DNA of 46,512 bases from NCBI RefSeq assembly GCF_028285565.1, contig NZ_JANQOY010000083.1:1-46512 (forward strand). The letters run 5' to 3'. The notes under the pieces are model-generated. The model was not told where the DNA came from, did not search any database, and worked only from the letters and a program-made list of their open reading frames with translations. Each line of letters starts with the position of its first letter. Position 1 is the stretch's first letter. Position numbers and translations under genes: made by a program. The DNA comes from Acaryochloris sp. IP29b_bin.148 (GTDB lineage Bacteria > Cyanobacteriota > Cyanobacteriia > Thermosynechococcales > Thermosynechococcaceae). This document shows positions 32,429 to 41,754 of this stretch, piece after piece.

Positions 32429-33661
32429 ATGGTTAGCCCTCACAATTGTGACGCCATGCCTAGTCCTGAAGCCCCCGCCAGATTGCAAATTGTCACGGCA
32501 GCCAGTGTCTTGACTGAAGGCGTCCAGCTCCACGTTCCCGTCCTGATTACTCAAGTGGAATCCGCCTCCATGATGCGGACCTTACATGCCGCTTTGCAGG
32601 CCGCATTTCCTTTAGATTATCCCGTCAGCATTGTAGGAGAGCTAACCCCTGAAGCCCCCCAGCTCTCGCAAACAACCCTAGAGCAAATTGGCGAAAAGAA
32701 AGGCATCTCTTACCCTGCCAATGTGTATTTGCCTGCTCAGGTATCGGCAGTGACGATCGCAGTTCAGCAACTGGTAGAAGTGGTAGCCAAATTGCGATCG
32801 CCCGATGGTGGCTGTCCTTGGGATCTAGAGCAAACGCCTCAAAGCCTGACCCCCTACATTATTGAAGAAGCTTACGAAACCATTGATGCCATCCAATCCG
32901 GCAGCCCAGAGGCCATTACCGAAGAGTTAGGGGATTTACTCCTGCAAGTCGTGCTGCAAGCGCAAATTGCCAGCGAACAAGACCAGTTTAGTCTAGAAGA
33001 AATTGCCCAAGGCATTACCAAAAAGCTGATTCGTCGCCATCCCCACGTATTTGCTGATGTGGAAGCCAACAGTGTCGAAGAAGTGCGGGCCAACTGGGAA
33101 GACATCAAAGCGGCCGAAAAAGGTGAATCGACCGAGCAACCCCAAGCCCTGAGCGACAAGCTGCAGCGGTATACCCGTAGCTTGCCACCCCTGATGGCCG
33201 GGTTAAAACTATCTGAGAAGGCCGCCGCTGCGGGTCTAGAATGGCAAGATCTCAACGATGTCTGGACCAAATTCTATGAGGAGCTAGCCGAGTTTCAGGA
33301 ATCGTTGTTACAGAGCGATACGGAACATCAACTGTCTGAACTGGGCGATCTCTTTTTTACGCTGGTCAATGTCGCTCGCTGGTGCCAACTGGACCCGACC
33401 TCTGCGCTGCGCAGTACTAATAAAAAGCTGATTGACCGGATCGCCACTATTGAGACCCAAACCACCAAACCCTTAGCCGAGCATTCTTTTGAAGAATTAG
33501 AAGCCCTATGGCAAGCGGCAAAACAACAGTTGGAATCCTCCTCCACCTCAGGCGAGAAGGAGGCAGCCGTCCTGCCCGAAGGTTTGCCGACCGCCTTTGT
33601 GGCCCCCGAAACGAGCGCACCCACCGCCGATCCAACCAGTTCTGAACTCTCTTCACCCTAA
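32429..33661 (+). CDS. mazG: MazG nucleoside triphosphate pyrophosphohydrolase, extended form
   Basis: Hydrolyses (d)NTPs to monophosphate and PPi, cleaning non-canonical nucleotides. The MazG core lies around residues 110-380: LRSPDGGCPWDLEQTPQSLTPYIIEEAYETIDAI and EELGDLLLQVVLQAQIASEQ with the metal-binding EEXXE/EXXD residues. A second MazG half follows (ELAEFQESLL, ELGDLFFTLVNVARW). At 410 residues it is much longer than the ~263-residue E. coli enzyme. About 110 extra N-terminal residues (VPVLITQVESASMMRTL) look like the end of a tetrapyrrole-methylase-like fold, and there is a low-complexity Pro/Ser/Thr tail. An alternative start is ATG 32456. Confidence 0.93.
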   Translation: MVSPHNCDAMPSPEAPARLQIVTAASVLTEGVQLHVPVLITQVESASMMRTLHAALQAAFPLDYPVSIVGELTPEAPQLSQTTLEQIGEKKGISYPANVYLPAQVSAVTIAVQQLVEVVAKLRSPDGGCPWDLEQTPQSLTPYIIEEAYETIDAIQSGSPEAITEELGDLLLQVVLQAQIASEQDQFSLEEIAQGITKKLIRRHPHVFADVEANSVEEVRANWEDIKAAEKGESTEQPQALSDKLQRYTRSLPPLMAGLKLSEKAAAAGLEWQDLNDVWTKFYEELAEFQESLLQSDTEHQLSELGDLFFTLVNVARWCQLDPTSALRSTNKKLIDRIATIETQTTKPLAEHSFEELEALWQAAKQQLESSSTSGEKEAAVLPEGLPTAFVAPETSAPTADPTSSELSSP

Positions 33662-33701
33662 TTCAGATTACAGTTAGATACATAGTCTGTTCACGCTATT
33701 T

Positions 33702-34079
33702 ATGCATTATCCCCGTTCCACGATTAACCGAGCAGTCCGGGCCGTGGCCTGCAGTCCGTTTACGATCCATTTATTAGCGACGATGCGATCGCAAAGTGTA
33801 TCGCTGCCAGAGATGTGCGATCGCAGCGGGGTCACCGCCGGCTATACCCAAACGGCCCTATCTGAGCGACAAGCCGAAGATAGCTTACTATGGCTGATCC
33901 AAGTGGGCCTTCTGCGTCGAGAGGTGGATGGGCAGGGGCTGACAGATAGTTTTCGCCTCACCCCCTTGGGACGCCAACTCATGGACCAATGGCAGCACCA
34001 GGGCAAGGATCTGCCCAAGCCTTCTCTCTCAGACCGATTCCAAAACCTTATCCAGCGCTGGGTTCGGATCCCCGTTTAA
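33702..34079 (+). CDS. Winged-helix-like small protein overlapping cobQ
   Basis: 125 residues. After a basic start (INRAVRAVACSPFTIHLLATMRSQSVSLPEMCDRSG), the segment AEDSLLWLIQVGLLRREVDGQGLTDSFRLTPLGRQLMDQW has the helix-helix-wing pattern of winged-helix DNA-binding proteins. It resembles the cyanobacterial Npun_F0494-type family, as far as memory allows. The stop TAA shares a base with the cobQ ATG (TAATG), so the two are translated together. A regulatory role for cobalamin synthesis is possible but only inferred. No cobalamin riboswitch was recognised in the 40 bases before it. Confidence 0.65.
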   Translation: MHYPRSTINRAVRAVACSPFTIHLLATMRSQSVSLPEMCDRSGVTAGYTQTALSERQAEDSLLWLIQVGLLRREVDGQGLTDSFRLTPLGRQLMDQWQHQGKDLPKPSLSDRFQNLIQRWVRIPV

Positions 34080-35575
34080 TGAGCGCCATTATGGTGGTGG
34101 GGACCACCTCCCATGCCGGAAAATCAATTATGGCCGCCGCCATCTGTCGGATGCTTAAGCGTCAAGGTCATCGAGTCACTCCCTTTAAGGGACAAAATAT
34201 GGCATTGAATGCCTACGTCACCCATAGCGGCGATGAGATTGGCCATGCCCAAGCCGTCCAAGCCTGGGCCGCTGATCTGGAGCCGCGGGTGGAAATGAAC
34301 CCCATTTTGCTCAAGCCCCAAGGGGATATGACTTCCCAGGTGATTCTTAATGGCAAAGCCGTGGGCCGGACCCAAGCCGCCGATTATTATCGGGATTATT
34401 TTGATCGGGGGTGGCAGGCGATTACGGCAGCCTTAGCCACGCTCCAGCAGGAATTTGACTGGATTGTCTGTGAAGGCGCAGGCAGTCCCGCTGAGATTAA
34501 TCTCAAGCACCGAGATCTCACCAATATGCGGGTGGCTAAACATCTAAATGCCGCGACGCTGCTTGTTGCGGATATTGATCGAGGCGGTGTTTTTGCCCAT
34601 ATCGTCGGCACCTTGGAACTGCTGGACCCGGATGAGCGCGCTCTGATTAAAGGATTTGTGATTAATAAGTTTCGTGGCCAGCGATCGCTGTTAGAATCCG
34701 GCATTACCTGGCTAGAAGAACGGACTGGAATTCCTGTGGTTGGTGTTATTCCCTGGCTGGAGCAGACCCTCCCTGCCGAAGACTCCCTAGATCTATTTGA
34801 ACGGCGTCGAACTAAACCCAATGCTGAGCTGACTATTGCCGTTATCCGTCTACCGCGAATTTCGAACTTTACCGACTTTGACCCTCTGGAAGCCGAACCC
34901 TCTGTCCGTCTACAGTTTCTTGCGCCTTATCAGTCCTTAGGACAGCCAGATGCCGTGATCCTTCCTGGCTCTAAAACCACCATTGCCGATTTACAACAGC
35001 TCCACACCTCGGGCATGGCCACTCAGATTCAAGCCTATAGTCAAACAGGCGGAACCGTATTAGGGATTTGCGGTGGTCTCCAAATGTTGGGACAAACCCT
35101 TATTGACTCTGAGGGTACAGAAGGCCAACCCGGTGAGTTCTCTGGCTTAGGTTTATTGCCGCTTAAAACCACGATGACGGGCGACAAGATCACTCGCCAG
35201 CGCCAAGTTCAGATGATCTTGCCCACCTATGCATCATTGCTGCCCGCAGCAAAAACCATCAAAGGGTATGAAATTCACCAAGGACAGACCGAGGTGCTCC
35301 ATCCAGAGGCAGTGCAAGCTTGGTTTGAGGATCCAACCCTCGGCATAGCCCGCCAAAATACGCTAGGCACCTACTTGCATGGATTGTTTAACAATGGACC
35401 GTGGCGACGTGCTTGGTTAAATCAGCTGCGCGCTCAGAAGAATCTACCTCCTTTACCCATTCATATTCCCGATTACGAGGTCTATCGTGACCAACGGTTA
35501 GATCAAGTCACTGACGCCATTGCCGCCCACCTCGATCTTCAACCTATTATTAACCCTGCTCAAAGCCGTCAATAG
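34079..35575 (+). CDS. cobQ: Cobyric acid synthase
   Basis: Amidates four side chains of adenosylcobyrinic acid diamide with glutamine and ATP in cobalamin (B12) synthesis. 498 residues. The N-terminal ATPase has the P-loop GTTSHAGKS, PFKGQNMALNA, DWIVCEGAGSPAEINL and DIDRGGVFAHIVGT. The C-terminal glutamine amidotransferase has VILPGSKTTIADL, the nucleophile Cys in GICGGLQMLGQ, and His in YEIHQGQTE plus the LHGLFNN motif. The open frame extends upstream to 33989, but ATG 34079 with the overlapping TAATG matches family starts. It is downstream of and coupled to a winged-helix-like gene. Confidence 0.95.
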   Translation: MSAIMVVGTTSHAGKSIMAAAICRMLKRQGHRVTPFKGQNMALNAYVTHSGDEIGHAQAVQAWAADLEPRVEMNPILLKPQGDMTSQVILNGKAVGRTQAADYYRDYFDRGWQAITAALATLQQEFDWIVCEGAGSPAEINLKHRDLTNMRVAKHLNAATLLVADIDRGGVFAHIVGTLELLDPDERALIKGFVINKFRGQRSLLESGITWLEERTGIPVVGVIPWLEQTLPAEDSLDLFERRRTKPNAELTIAVIRLPRISNFTDFDPLEAEPSVRLQFLAPYQSLGQPDAVILPGSKTTIADLQQLHTSGMATQIQAYSQTGGTVLGICGGLQMLGQTLIDSEGTEGQPGEFSGLGLLPLKTTMTGDKITRQRQVQMILPTYASLLPAAKTIKGYEIHQGQTEVLHPEAVQAWFEDPTLGIARQNTLGTYLHGLFNNGPWRRAWLNQLRAQKNLPPLPIHIPDYEVYRDQRLDQVTDAIAAHLDLQPIINPAQSRQ

Positions 35576-35586
35576 TGGGAGGCGAA

Positions 35587-37236
35587 TCAACGCTGATCTG
35601 ATTGGGGGATTTGAAACAGCACGCTAGGACTTTGAGTTGCGGCTAATTTGCCAATGATTTCTGTTGCAGTGAAGGCAAAGGTATACCCCTCTGGACAAGG
35701 CCAGTCTTTGTAGGTTTTGGGTTGTCGTATCGGTAAATCCGCTTTTGGGGGTGGCATTTGGCTCGGTTGTAAGCTCTCACAATAGTTCGCGATCACGAGA
35801 TGGGGTGCCGCTTTTCCACTTCGATTCCGATTAGGTAAATGAAATAAACCGACATCATCCAGAGGATTGCTGCTAGGTTGCATTTTTGCAGAAGTAGGTT
35901 GGTTCTGGGAAGCGGAGGAAGGCCCACCCCACGACAGAATGATAAAACTCCGCAACTTCTCTGTGGTTGGTATACCGGATACCTGGAGGCCCTGTTTGCC
36001 TAGTTTTGTAATTTGGAGCGTGTATTGATCTAGAGCAGGCGGGCGGGATAAGTCAGTTAAAAACTGACCATGAGCTTGATAGTATTGGCCGCTAGCATTG
36101 GCAATAAGAATTAGGTTTTCCAACGCTTTTAATTCTGCACTTGTGGCAGGTACAGGGGTGGGGATCTTTGGTAATGGAGATTCGGGAATAGGGATCAGTG
36201 GAGAAGGTTGCGGAGTGTTTATGGCGGTAGGGATAGAGGGAGGGGAAGATGTTTTAGGAAGGAGCAGAAGAATACCGAATCCTCCTGATACTAACAAGCT
36301 CGCCAGAAACAATTTGATTATAAGACCAACACCATAGACTAGCTGATGAAGGCGAGACCGTTTGAGTTCTGCAGGAGTGTGGAGATCCGCGATCGCATCC
36401 TCCACACTCCCATACCTCTGGCTTACAGCCGGGGCAATCATCTTATTCAAAACGGTCGCTAAATCGGGTTTAATCGGCTGGTCACAAAGCGATTCCCAGA
36501 TCCATTGACCATCACCATCCATCAAATCAAAGGGCGAAAGTCCCGTCAGTAGATGGATGCAAGTCACGCCTAAACCATAAATATCACTGGCAAACTGAGC
36601 TTTGCCACGGGCTTGTTCGGGCGCGATATATTCTGCACTGCCGATGCTAGTGCCTGTTTTAGCGATGGCAGTACCCGTCAGCCGTTTAGCTGCCCCAAAA
36701 TCGACTAGGACAAGCTGCTGGTCGGTTGACCGTCGAATGATATTGGCAGGCTTAATATCACGATGGAGCAACTGATGTTGATGGATAAAGCCCAAGACGG
36801 GCAATAACTCAGCGAGTAACTGCTGAATTTGTTTGGGGCTAAAACGCTCTACTTCGGTGCGTTCTTGAGCCAAGTTTTGGCCGTCAATATACTCTTGGAC
36901 CACATAAAGCTTGTCATCTTGTTCAACGGAGGCCAACAGTTGAGGAATTTGGGGATGGCATCCCAGTTCTTTGAGCAGTTGCGCTTCCTGATGGAATAAC
37001 TCAATAATCTTATCTGGATCCGGGAATTGGGTGGGCCACACCTGTTTAATGACGCAGGCGGGATGATTCACTTGGCCTTCATCAACGGCGAGAAAGGTAC
37101 GGCCAAATCCGCCTTGACCGAGGAGTTGAGTAGGGCGGTAGCGATCGCACAATCGCAACGTTATCTGGCAGTGCTCACAAACCGTTGCAGCTTCAGGATT
37201 GCTGTGATGACAAGCTGGATTGAGGCACGCGATCAT
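35587..37236 (-). CDS. Ser/Thr kinase with N-terminal zinc ribbon and pilin-like outer domain
   Basis: 549 residues. A four-Cys zinc ribbon (CLNPACHHSNPEAATVCEHC) leads. The kinase domain follows with LGQGGFGRTFLA, CVIKQV, LLHRDIKPANII, VDFGAAKRL, APEQARG and DIYGLGVTCIHLLTG; all catalytic residues are present. A membrane helix (FLASLLVSGGFGILLLLP) precedes a Pro-rich linker. The outer domain (NLILIANASGQYYQAHGQFL, TLQITKLGKQGLQVSGI, LRSFIILSWGGPS) resembles the type IV pilin G/H-like domain of other cyanobacterial kinases. The tail holds CESLQPSQ and WPCPEGYTFAF, a likely disulfide pair. Substrate is unknown. It converges on cobQ. Confidence 0.92.
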   Translation of the reverse strand: MIACLNPACHHSNPEAATVCEHCQITLRLCDRYRPTQLLGQGGFGRTFLAVDEGQVNHPACVIKQVWPTQFPDPDKIIELFHQEAQLLKELGCHPQIPQLLASVEQDDKLYVVQEYIDGQNLAQERTEVERFSPKQIQQLLAELLPVLGFIHQHQLLHRDIKPANIIRRSTDQQLVLVDFGAAKRLTGTAIAKTGTSIGSAEYIAPEQARGKAQFASDIYGLGVTCIHLLTGLSPFDLMDGDGQWIWESLCDQPIKPDLATVLNKMIAPAVSQRYGSVEDAIADLHTPAELKRSRLHQLVYGVGLIIKLFLASLLVSGGFGILLLLPKTSSPPSIPTAINTPQPSPLIPIPESPLPKIPTPVPATSAELKALENLILIANASGQYYQAHGQFLTDLSRPPALDQYTLQITKLGKQGLQVSGIPTTEKLRSFIILSWGGPSSASQNQPTSAKMQPSSNPLDDVGLFHLPNRNRSGKAAPHLVIANYCESLQPSQMPPPKADLPIRQPKTYKDWPCPEGYTFAFTATEIIGKLAATQSPSVLFQIPQSDQR

Positions 37237-37345
37237 GCAAGGAACACCCTTTCTTCCTATGCTAACGGCCCGCTCCTTAAAGCCAAGCAGTTATACACCT
37301 AAAAAAATTAATAGGTATAAAGTCAGAAGGAACCTTTTCCACGGG

Positions 37346-38260
37346 TTACTTGAGAGGAATGGGGAAAACCCATTGCTGATATTGAGAGTCGCGATTTTCG
37401 GTAATGGCTGTCAACTTATCCCGGAGCTTTTCAGTAATCGGTCGGTCGCTAGGCGTCGTATAGTTTTCGATTCGCTTCACTGGGGTGATCTTGGCTGCTG
37501 TTCCACTCAAGAAAACCTCATCCGCAATAAACAATTCTGACTTATCGACTGGACGCTCAATGACAGTGATGCCCAAGTCACGGGCAAGTTGCAAGACGCT
37601 ATCACGGGTAATGCCTTCCAAAATATCTTGTTCAAAGCCTGGGGTGATAATTTTGCCATGCCGGACAATAAAAATATTCATGCCGGAGGCTTCGCTCACC
37701 TTGCCCTGGGCATTCATCAAAATCGCCTCATCAAACCCCGATTCAACGGCTTCTGTTTTAGCCAATGACGAAGTGATATAAGCCCCACTGATCTTGCCTC
37801 GCAACGGTAAGCTGCGGTCTTCCTGACGGCACCAAGAACTAAGGCGGCAGCTCACCCCTTCAGGCGAGAGATAATCGCCCAGTTCGATGCCGTAAACGAA
37901 AAAGTTTTTTTCGATGTTATGGAGTCGGGGCGCAATTCCTAGGTCGGAGGTATAGACAAAGGGGCGGATATAAAAGGAGGTCTGTGGGTGGTTCTTCTGC
38001 ACAAATTCCTTGATTACTTGCTCGATTTTATCTGCGGGTAAATCGAAGTGAAGTAAACGAGCACTTTGACTAAGGCGGTGGCAATGTCGATCCAGCCGAA
38101 AGAGCAGAATTTGATTGGGATTTTGTGGATCGGGAATGCCACGCAGTCCACCAAAAGCACCCGTGCCATAGTGAAGCGCATGGGTGGCAATGGAGATATT
38201 CGCCTCTTTGAAGGGAACGAACTGGTGCTCAAAGTAGGCAGTTGGCAAGAAGTTATGCAT
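37346..38260 (-). CDS. ilvE: Branched-chain amino acid aminotransferase
   Basis: PLP enzyme that makes leucine, isoleucine and valine from their keto acids with glutamate. 304 residues, the IlvE length. Motifs are FKEANISIATHALHYGTGAFGGLRG, the Lys of YITSSLAKTEAVESGFDEAILMN, VSEASGMNIFIV, and the end LSGTAAKITPVKRIENY. ATG 38260 (MHNFLPTAYFEHQFVP) is preferred over the upstream 38272 because it matches family starts. The gene stands alone between the kinase and the gpgS gene, both on the same strand. Confidence 0.94.
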   Translation of the reverse strand: MHNFLPTAYFEHQFVPFKEANISIATHALHYGTGAFGGLRGIPDPQNPNQILLFRLDRHCHRLSQSARLLHFDLPADKIEQVIKEFVQKNHPQTSFYIRPFVYTSDLGIAPRLHNIEKNFFVYGIELGDYLSPEGVSCRLSSWCRQEDRSLPLRGKISGAYITSSLAKTEAVESGFDEAILMNAQGKVSEASGMNIFIVRHGKIITPGFEQDILEGITRDSVLQLARDLGITVIERPVDKSELFIADEVFLSGTAAKITPVKRIENYTTPSDRPITEKLRDKLTAITENRDSQYQQWVFPIPLK

Positions 38261-38418
38261 AACCCAGATCAATGCTCGAATAATTTAGTGGGGACCTATT
38301 CCATTCTTCCCTTTGGTTCGGGAATTCGGAACTGCCACCGTCCTAATTGAGACTAGCATCGATAGTTAACGTGCGTGAAAGAGCCTCGGCAATTGTGCTT
38401 CAAAACTCAGGTTCCTTA

Positions 38419-39663
38419 TCAGACCGAATGAGGAACAGTCACAGGAAGGGGCAAGGCATTCACCTCAGCCGCATCAAGGATGGCAGCTTCTCGGAGCTGC
38501 TCACGCAAATCAGGCATCACCGCCAATGCTCTCGTCCAAGCCGGAATTTGCGAGTTTCTGGGATCGGTGACGTACGCTTCGCCTCCCTCTAGGATGATCT
38601 TCTCGAAGGTCTCAATCGTGACTTCTTCTTGATGGCGATCAAAGTGGAGGTTGTTAAAGCTAGCATCAATAAAATATTGATGGGCAAAATCTTGAGCAGA
38701 GCGGCGAAATTTGACCTGTAGCGCATGGATATGATCTTTGGTTAGGACCACCTGTTCCGTTTCTGTAAGGGTACGAAGGACAGACCCCAAAATATCGCGA
38801 CACATTTTTTGCAAACCTGACTGATCCGACGTGCCAATTTGCTGATGTTTATGCTCGAATATGCCCAAGTCAATTTGGGAAATGCGGCGGTGGGCCAGAT
38901 TCCGATAAACCTCAGACAACAGACCAATTTCTAAACCCCAATTGCCGGGGATGCGGGTTTGTAAGGCCAGATCATGGGTGAGAGCAAACTCGCCAGACAG
39001 GGGATAGCGAAACGCATGGAGGTATCGGAGATAATCTCTATCACCCAGTAACGCCGTTAATGATGTGAGCAGCGGAGCAACAAAGAGACGGGTGACACGG
39101 CCATATAAGCTGCGAGGATAGTGGCCTAAGCGGGCATAGTAGGCCTTATTAAAGGAAATGCCGAATTCCTTCTCTAGGAGGGGATAGAGAAGCTTCAGAG
39201 GGTAGGAGCGGTCGTAGGTGGTAATGTCGGCATCGTGCAGTGCGATCGCATGGGCTTCCAAAGAGGCAACTCCTAAGCCCAGCCATACTGCTCGACCTTT
39301 ACCTTTGTATTTCAGTAAATCTAAGCCTTTTTCTTTCAGGTTCTCTAAGACCTGGCTAATCGCAGGGCCATTTTCCCAAACGACGTAAGTCTTTTGCGGC
39401 AGAATGCTAAAGAAGCGAACCGCCTGGGCATATTGCTGCAGACTATCAGCGTAGAGACAGATAACCACCGTTTGGACAAATGCACAGTCCTTAAGGTGAT
39501 CGCAAATCTGACCTAAAGCGGGTCGTTCCAATTCTGAGTAAAGGGCGGGAATCAGGACAGCCGTGGGGTTCGTCTGGGTCAGTTCAGTGAGTCGAGTCTC
39601 CAAAAACTCCAAATCACAGTCAAAATCGTGAATGGTCGTGATTAAGTCTTGCTTATAGTCCAT
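38419..39663 (-). CDS. gpgS: Glucosyl-3-phosphoglycerate synthase-like glycosyltransferase (GT81)
   Basis: 414 residues. Transfers glucose from an NDP-glucose to 3-phosphoglycerate, the first step to glucosylglycerate, a compatible solute of marine cyanobacteria. The GT-A features are VLIPALYSELERPAL, KYKGKGRAVWLGLGVA, and ALHDADITTYDRSYPLKLLYPL with the metal-binding Asp motif; further on, HAFRYPLSGEFALTHDLAL and WGLEIGLLSEVY are GpgS family hallmarks. The assignment is strengthened by the phosphorylase and the phosphatase genes directly across the 279-base divergent region. Mannosyl- and glucosyl- versions are hard to separate by sequence; the glucosyl form is inferred from family length and context. 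Confidence 0.88.
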   Translation of the reverse strand: MDYKQDLITTIHDFDCDLEFLETRLTELTQTNPTAVLIPALYSELERPALGQICDHLKDCAFVQTVVICLYADSLQQYAQAVRFFSILPQKTYVVWENGPAISQVLENLKEKGLDLLKYKGKGRAVWLGLGVASLEAHAIALHDADITTYDRSYPLKLLYPLLEKEFGISFNKAYYARLGHYPRSLYGRVTRLFVAPLLTSLTALLGDRDYLRYLHAFRYPLSGEFALTHDLALQTRIPGNWGLEIGLLSEVYRNLAHRRISQIDLGIFEHKHQQIGTSDQSGLQKMCRDILGSVLRTLTETEQVVLTKDHIHALQVKFRRSAQDFAHQYFIDASFNNLHFDRHQEEVTIETFEKIILEGGEAYVTDPRNSQIPAWTRALAVMPDLREQLREAAILDAAEVNALPLPVTVPHSV

Positions 39664-39942
39664 GCAATGACCTGAGTCCTTGGGCGGTAAATGCTTATAA
39701 ACACATTGTTAAATTTTTTGCTGGATGTCAATGTCAGTTTTGCTACAAAACGCCAAACAATCCTCTCTCCGATATTGCAGATGTTGCTCATCACCAGAGA
39801 CTCTCCAGATGATCTAGGAACAATCAGTACCCCAATCATAGCCGACGTTAAAAACTGATTAATGCGATACAATTATCCACTCTAATTTAGATCAGGCTAA
39901 CTCCATCATTCCCAGCCGTAACCACAACTGTCCTCACTTGGG

Positions 39943-41754
39943 ATGCGTATGATTGATCCAGCTCAACAGCATCAAGCCTTCACGATTAAAGTCAAAACGC
40001 TGCTCGAAAGGATTTATGGCCCAGACCAACTGGAATCCCTGTTGGCCAAGCTCTTTGAATTGTTACAGCCTCATTTTGCAGATTCTATTTCTGAGAATTT
40101 GTACAAATGGAGCCAAAACAACATTCTCTTAATCACCTATGGAGATACCATACGCCCGCTGAATGCTACCCCGCCCTTAGTCACCTTAAACCATTTCCTG
40201 ACGACGCATCTCCAAGATGTCGTGACCGGAGTGCATATCCTGCCCTTTTGTCCCTTCAGCTCGGACGATGGTTTTTCGGTCATTGACTATAGAGCGGTGA
40301 ATGACGAGTTAGGGACCTGGGAAGATATTCAACACATTGCTCAATCCTTTGAACTGATGGCTGATTTGGTACTGAACCATGTCTCCAGCCAAAGTCAATG
40401 GTTTCAGAATTATCTTCAAGGTGCTAAACCGGGGCATGGCTATTTTGTCGAAGTTGATCCCACCACGGATATCTCCAGTGTTGTTCGTCCCCGCAGTTCC
40501 CCTTTACTCGTAGAAGTGGAGACATCCTTAGGCCCCAAGCATGTTTGGGCCACCTTTAGTGAAGATCAAATTGATCTCAATTTTGCTAATCCAGAGGTGT
40601 TTCTAGAATTTGTCAAAATTCTGCTGTTTTATGTCCAGATGGGTGCCAAGTATATTCGTTTAGATGCCATTGGTTACCTATGGAAACGATTAGGGACGCC
40701 CTGCATCCACTTGCCTGAAACCCATGCGATGGTCCGCCTCTTCCGAGAAATCCTGGAAATGGTCGATCCGTCAGTGGCGCTCATTACCGAGACCAATGTG
40801 CCGAATCGCGAGAATCTCAGTTACTTTGGCAATCGCAACGAAGCCCACTTAATCTACAACTTTAGTTTGCCACCGCTGATTTTGAACGCCTTACTGCAAG
40901 GCAAGGCTGAACATTTACAAACCTGGATGATGAGTATGCCCCCAGCTCCCTTAGGGTGCGCTTACTTCAACTTCACGGCCTCCCACGATGGCATCGGTTT
41001 ACGTCCCACAGAGGGACTGTTAACTGATACAGAATATCAAACCTTGCTCCAATGTATGGAGGACTTTGGTGGCACTATCAGTATGCGCACCAATGCTGAA
41101 GGGATTGATTCACCCTATGAAATCAATATTTCCTTCTTTGACGCCCTGCAAGGGACGGCCAAAGGCAAAGATCAGTGGCAAATTGAGCGCTTTATCTGCT
41201 CACAAACGATCATGATGTCCTTGGAAGGGATTCCAGCCTTTTATATCCACAGCCTGCTGGCCACCCATAATGACTGGGAGAACGTTCATCGCACGGGACG
41301 TAAACGGTCGATTAATCGCCATCAATGGCCTCTAGTAGAGCTAGAGCAGCAGTTAAAGGACGAAACGTCCCCCCATGCTGTTGTTCTGAAAGAGCTGACC
41401 CGGCTAATTAAAATTCGCCGCCAGCAAGATGCCTTTCATCCCAACGCCACCCAATACACCCTACATTTGCCCAATAAGGCGCTCTTTGCGTTTTGGCGGC
41501 AAAGCATGGCCCGGGATCAAAGCATTTTCTCGATCCATAACTTGAGCGATCGCAAGCAGAAACTAAGACTTTCTGACCTTAACTTGGTGACCATCGATCC
41601 ATGGTATGACCTGATTAGCGGGTCTTGTATCCGTGGCATTTACGACACCGTAATCTTGCAACCTTACCAATCCCTATGGATTACCAATAAATTTGAGGGC
41701 ATCGAAGTCGAGGGGCAAGCCTGCAGCCTAGGAGTCGAAGGAGACAATGACTAA
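39943..41754 (+). CDS. GH13_18 sucrose-phosphorylase-family enzyme, likely glucosylglycerate phosphorylase
   Basis: 603 residues, a GH13 barrel. Catalytic segments: VHILPFCPFSSDDGFSVIDY, ADLVLNHVSSQS, nucleophile Asp in YIRLDAIGYLWK, acid/base Glu in ALITETNVPNREN, and transition-state Asp in NFTASHDGIGLRP. These fit the sucrose phosphorylase subfamily, in which several members are glucosylglycerate phosphorylases. The position next to gpgS and gpgP favours glucosylglycerate over sucrose. It may start at ATG 39943 or 39949. The stop overlaps gpgP by eight bases, so the two are co-translated. Phosphorolysis would release glucose-1-phosphate and glycerate for solute recovery. Confidence 0.86.
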   Translation: MRMIDPAQQHQAFTIKVKTLLERIYGPDQLESLLAKLFELLQPHFADSISENLYKWSQNNILLITYGDTIRPLNATPPLVTLNHFLTTHLQDVVTGVHILPFCPFSSDDGFSVIDYRAVNDELGTWEDIQHIAQSFELMADLVLNHVSSQSQWFQNYLQGAKPGHGYFVEVDPTTDISSVVRPRSSPLLVEVETSLGPKHVWATFSEDQIDLNFANPEVFLEFVKILLFYVQMGAKYIRLDAIGYLWKRLGTPCIHLPETHAMVRLFREILEMVDPSVALITETNVPNRENLSYFGNRNEAHLIYNFSLPPLILNALLQGKAEHLQTWMMSMPPAPLGCAYFNFTASHDGIGLRPTEGLLTDTEYQTLLQCMEDFGGTISMRTNAEGIDSPYEINISFFDALQGTAKGKDQWQIERFICSQTIMMSLEGIPAFYIHSLLATHNDWENVHRTGRKRSINRHQWPLVELEQQLKDETSPHAVVLKELTRLIKIRRQQDAFHPNATQYTLHLPNKALFAFWRQSMARDQSIFSIHNLSDRKQKLRLSDLNLVTIDPWYDLISGSCIRGIYDTVILQPYQSLWITNKFEGIEVEGQACSLGVEGDND

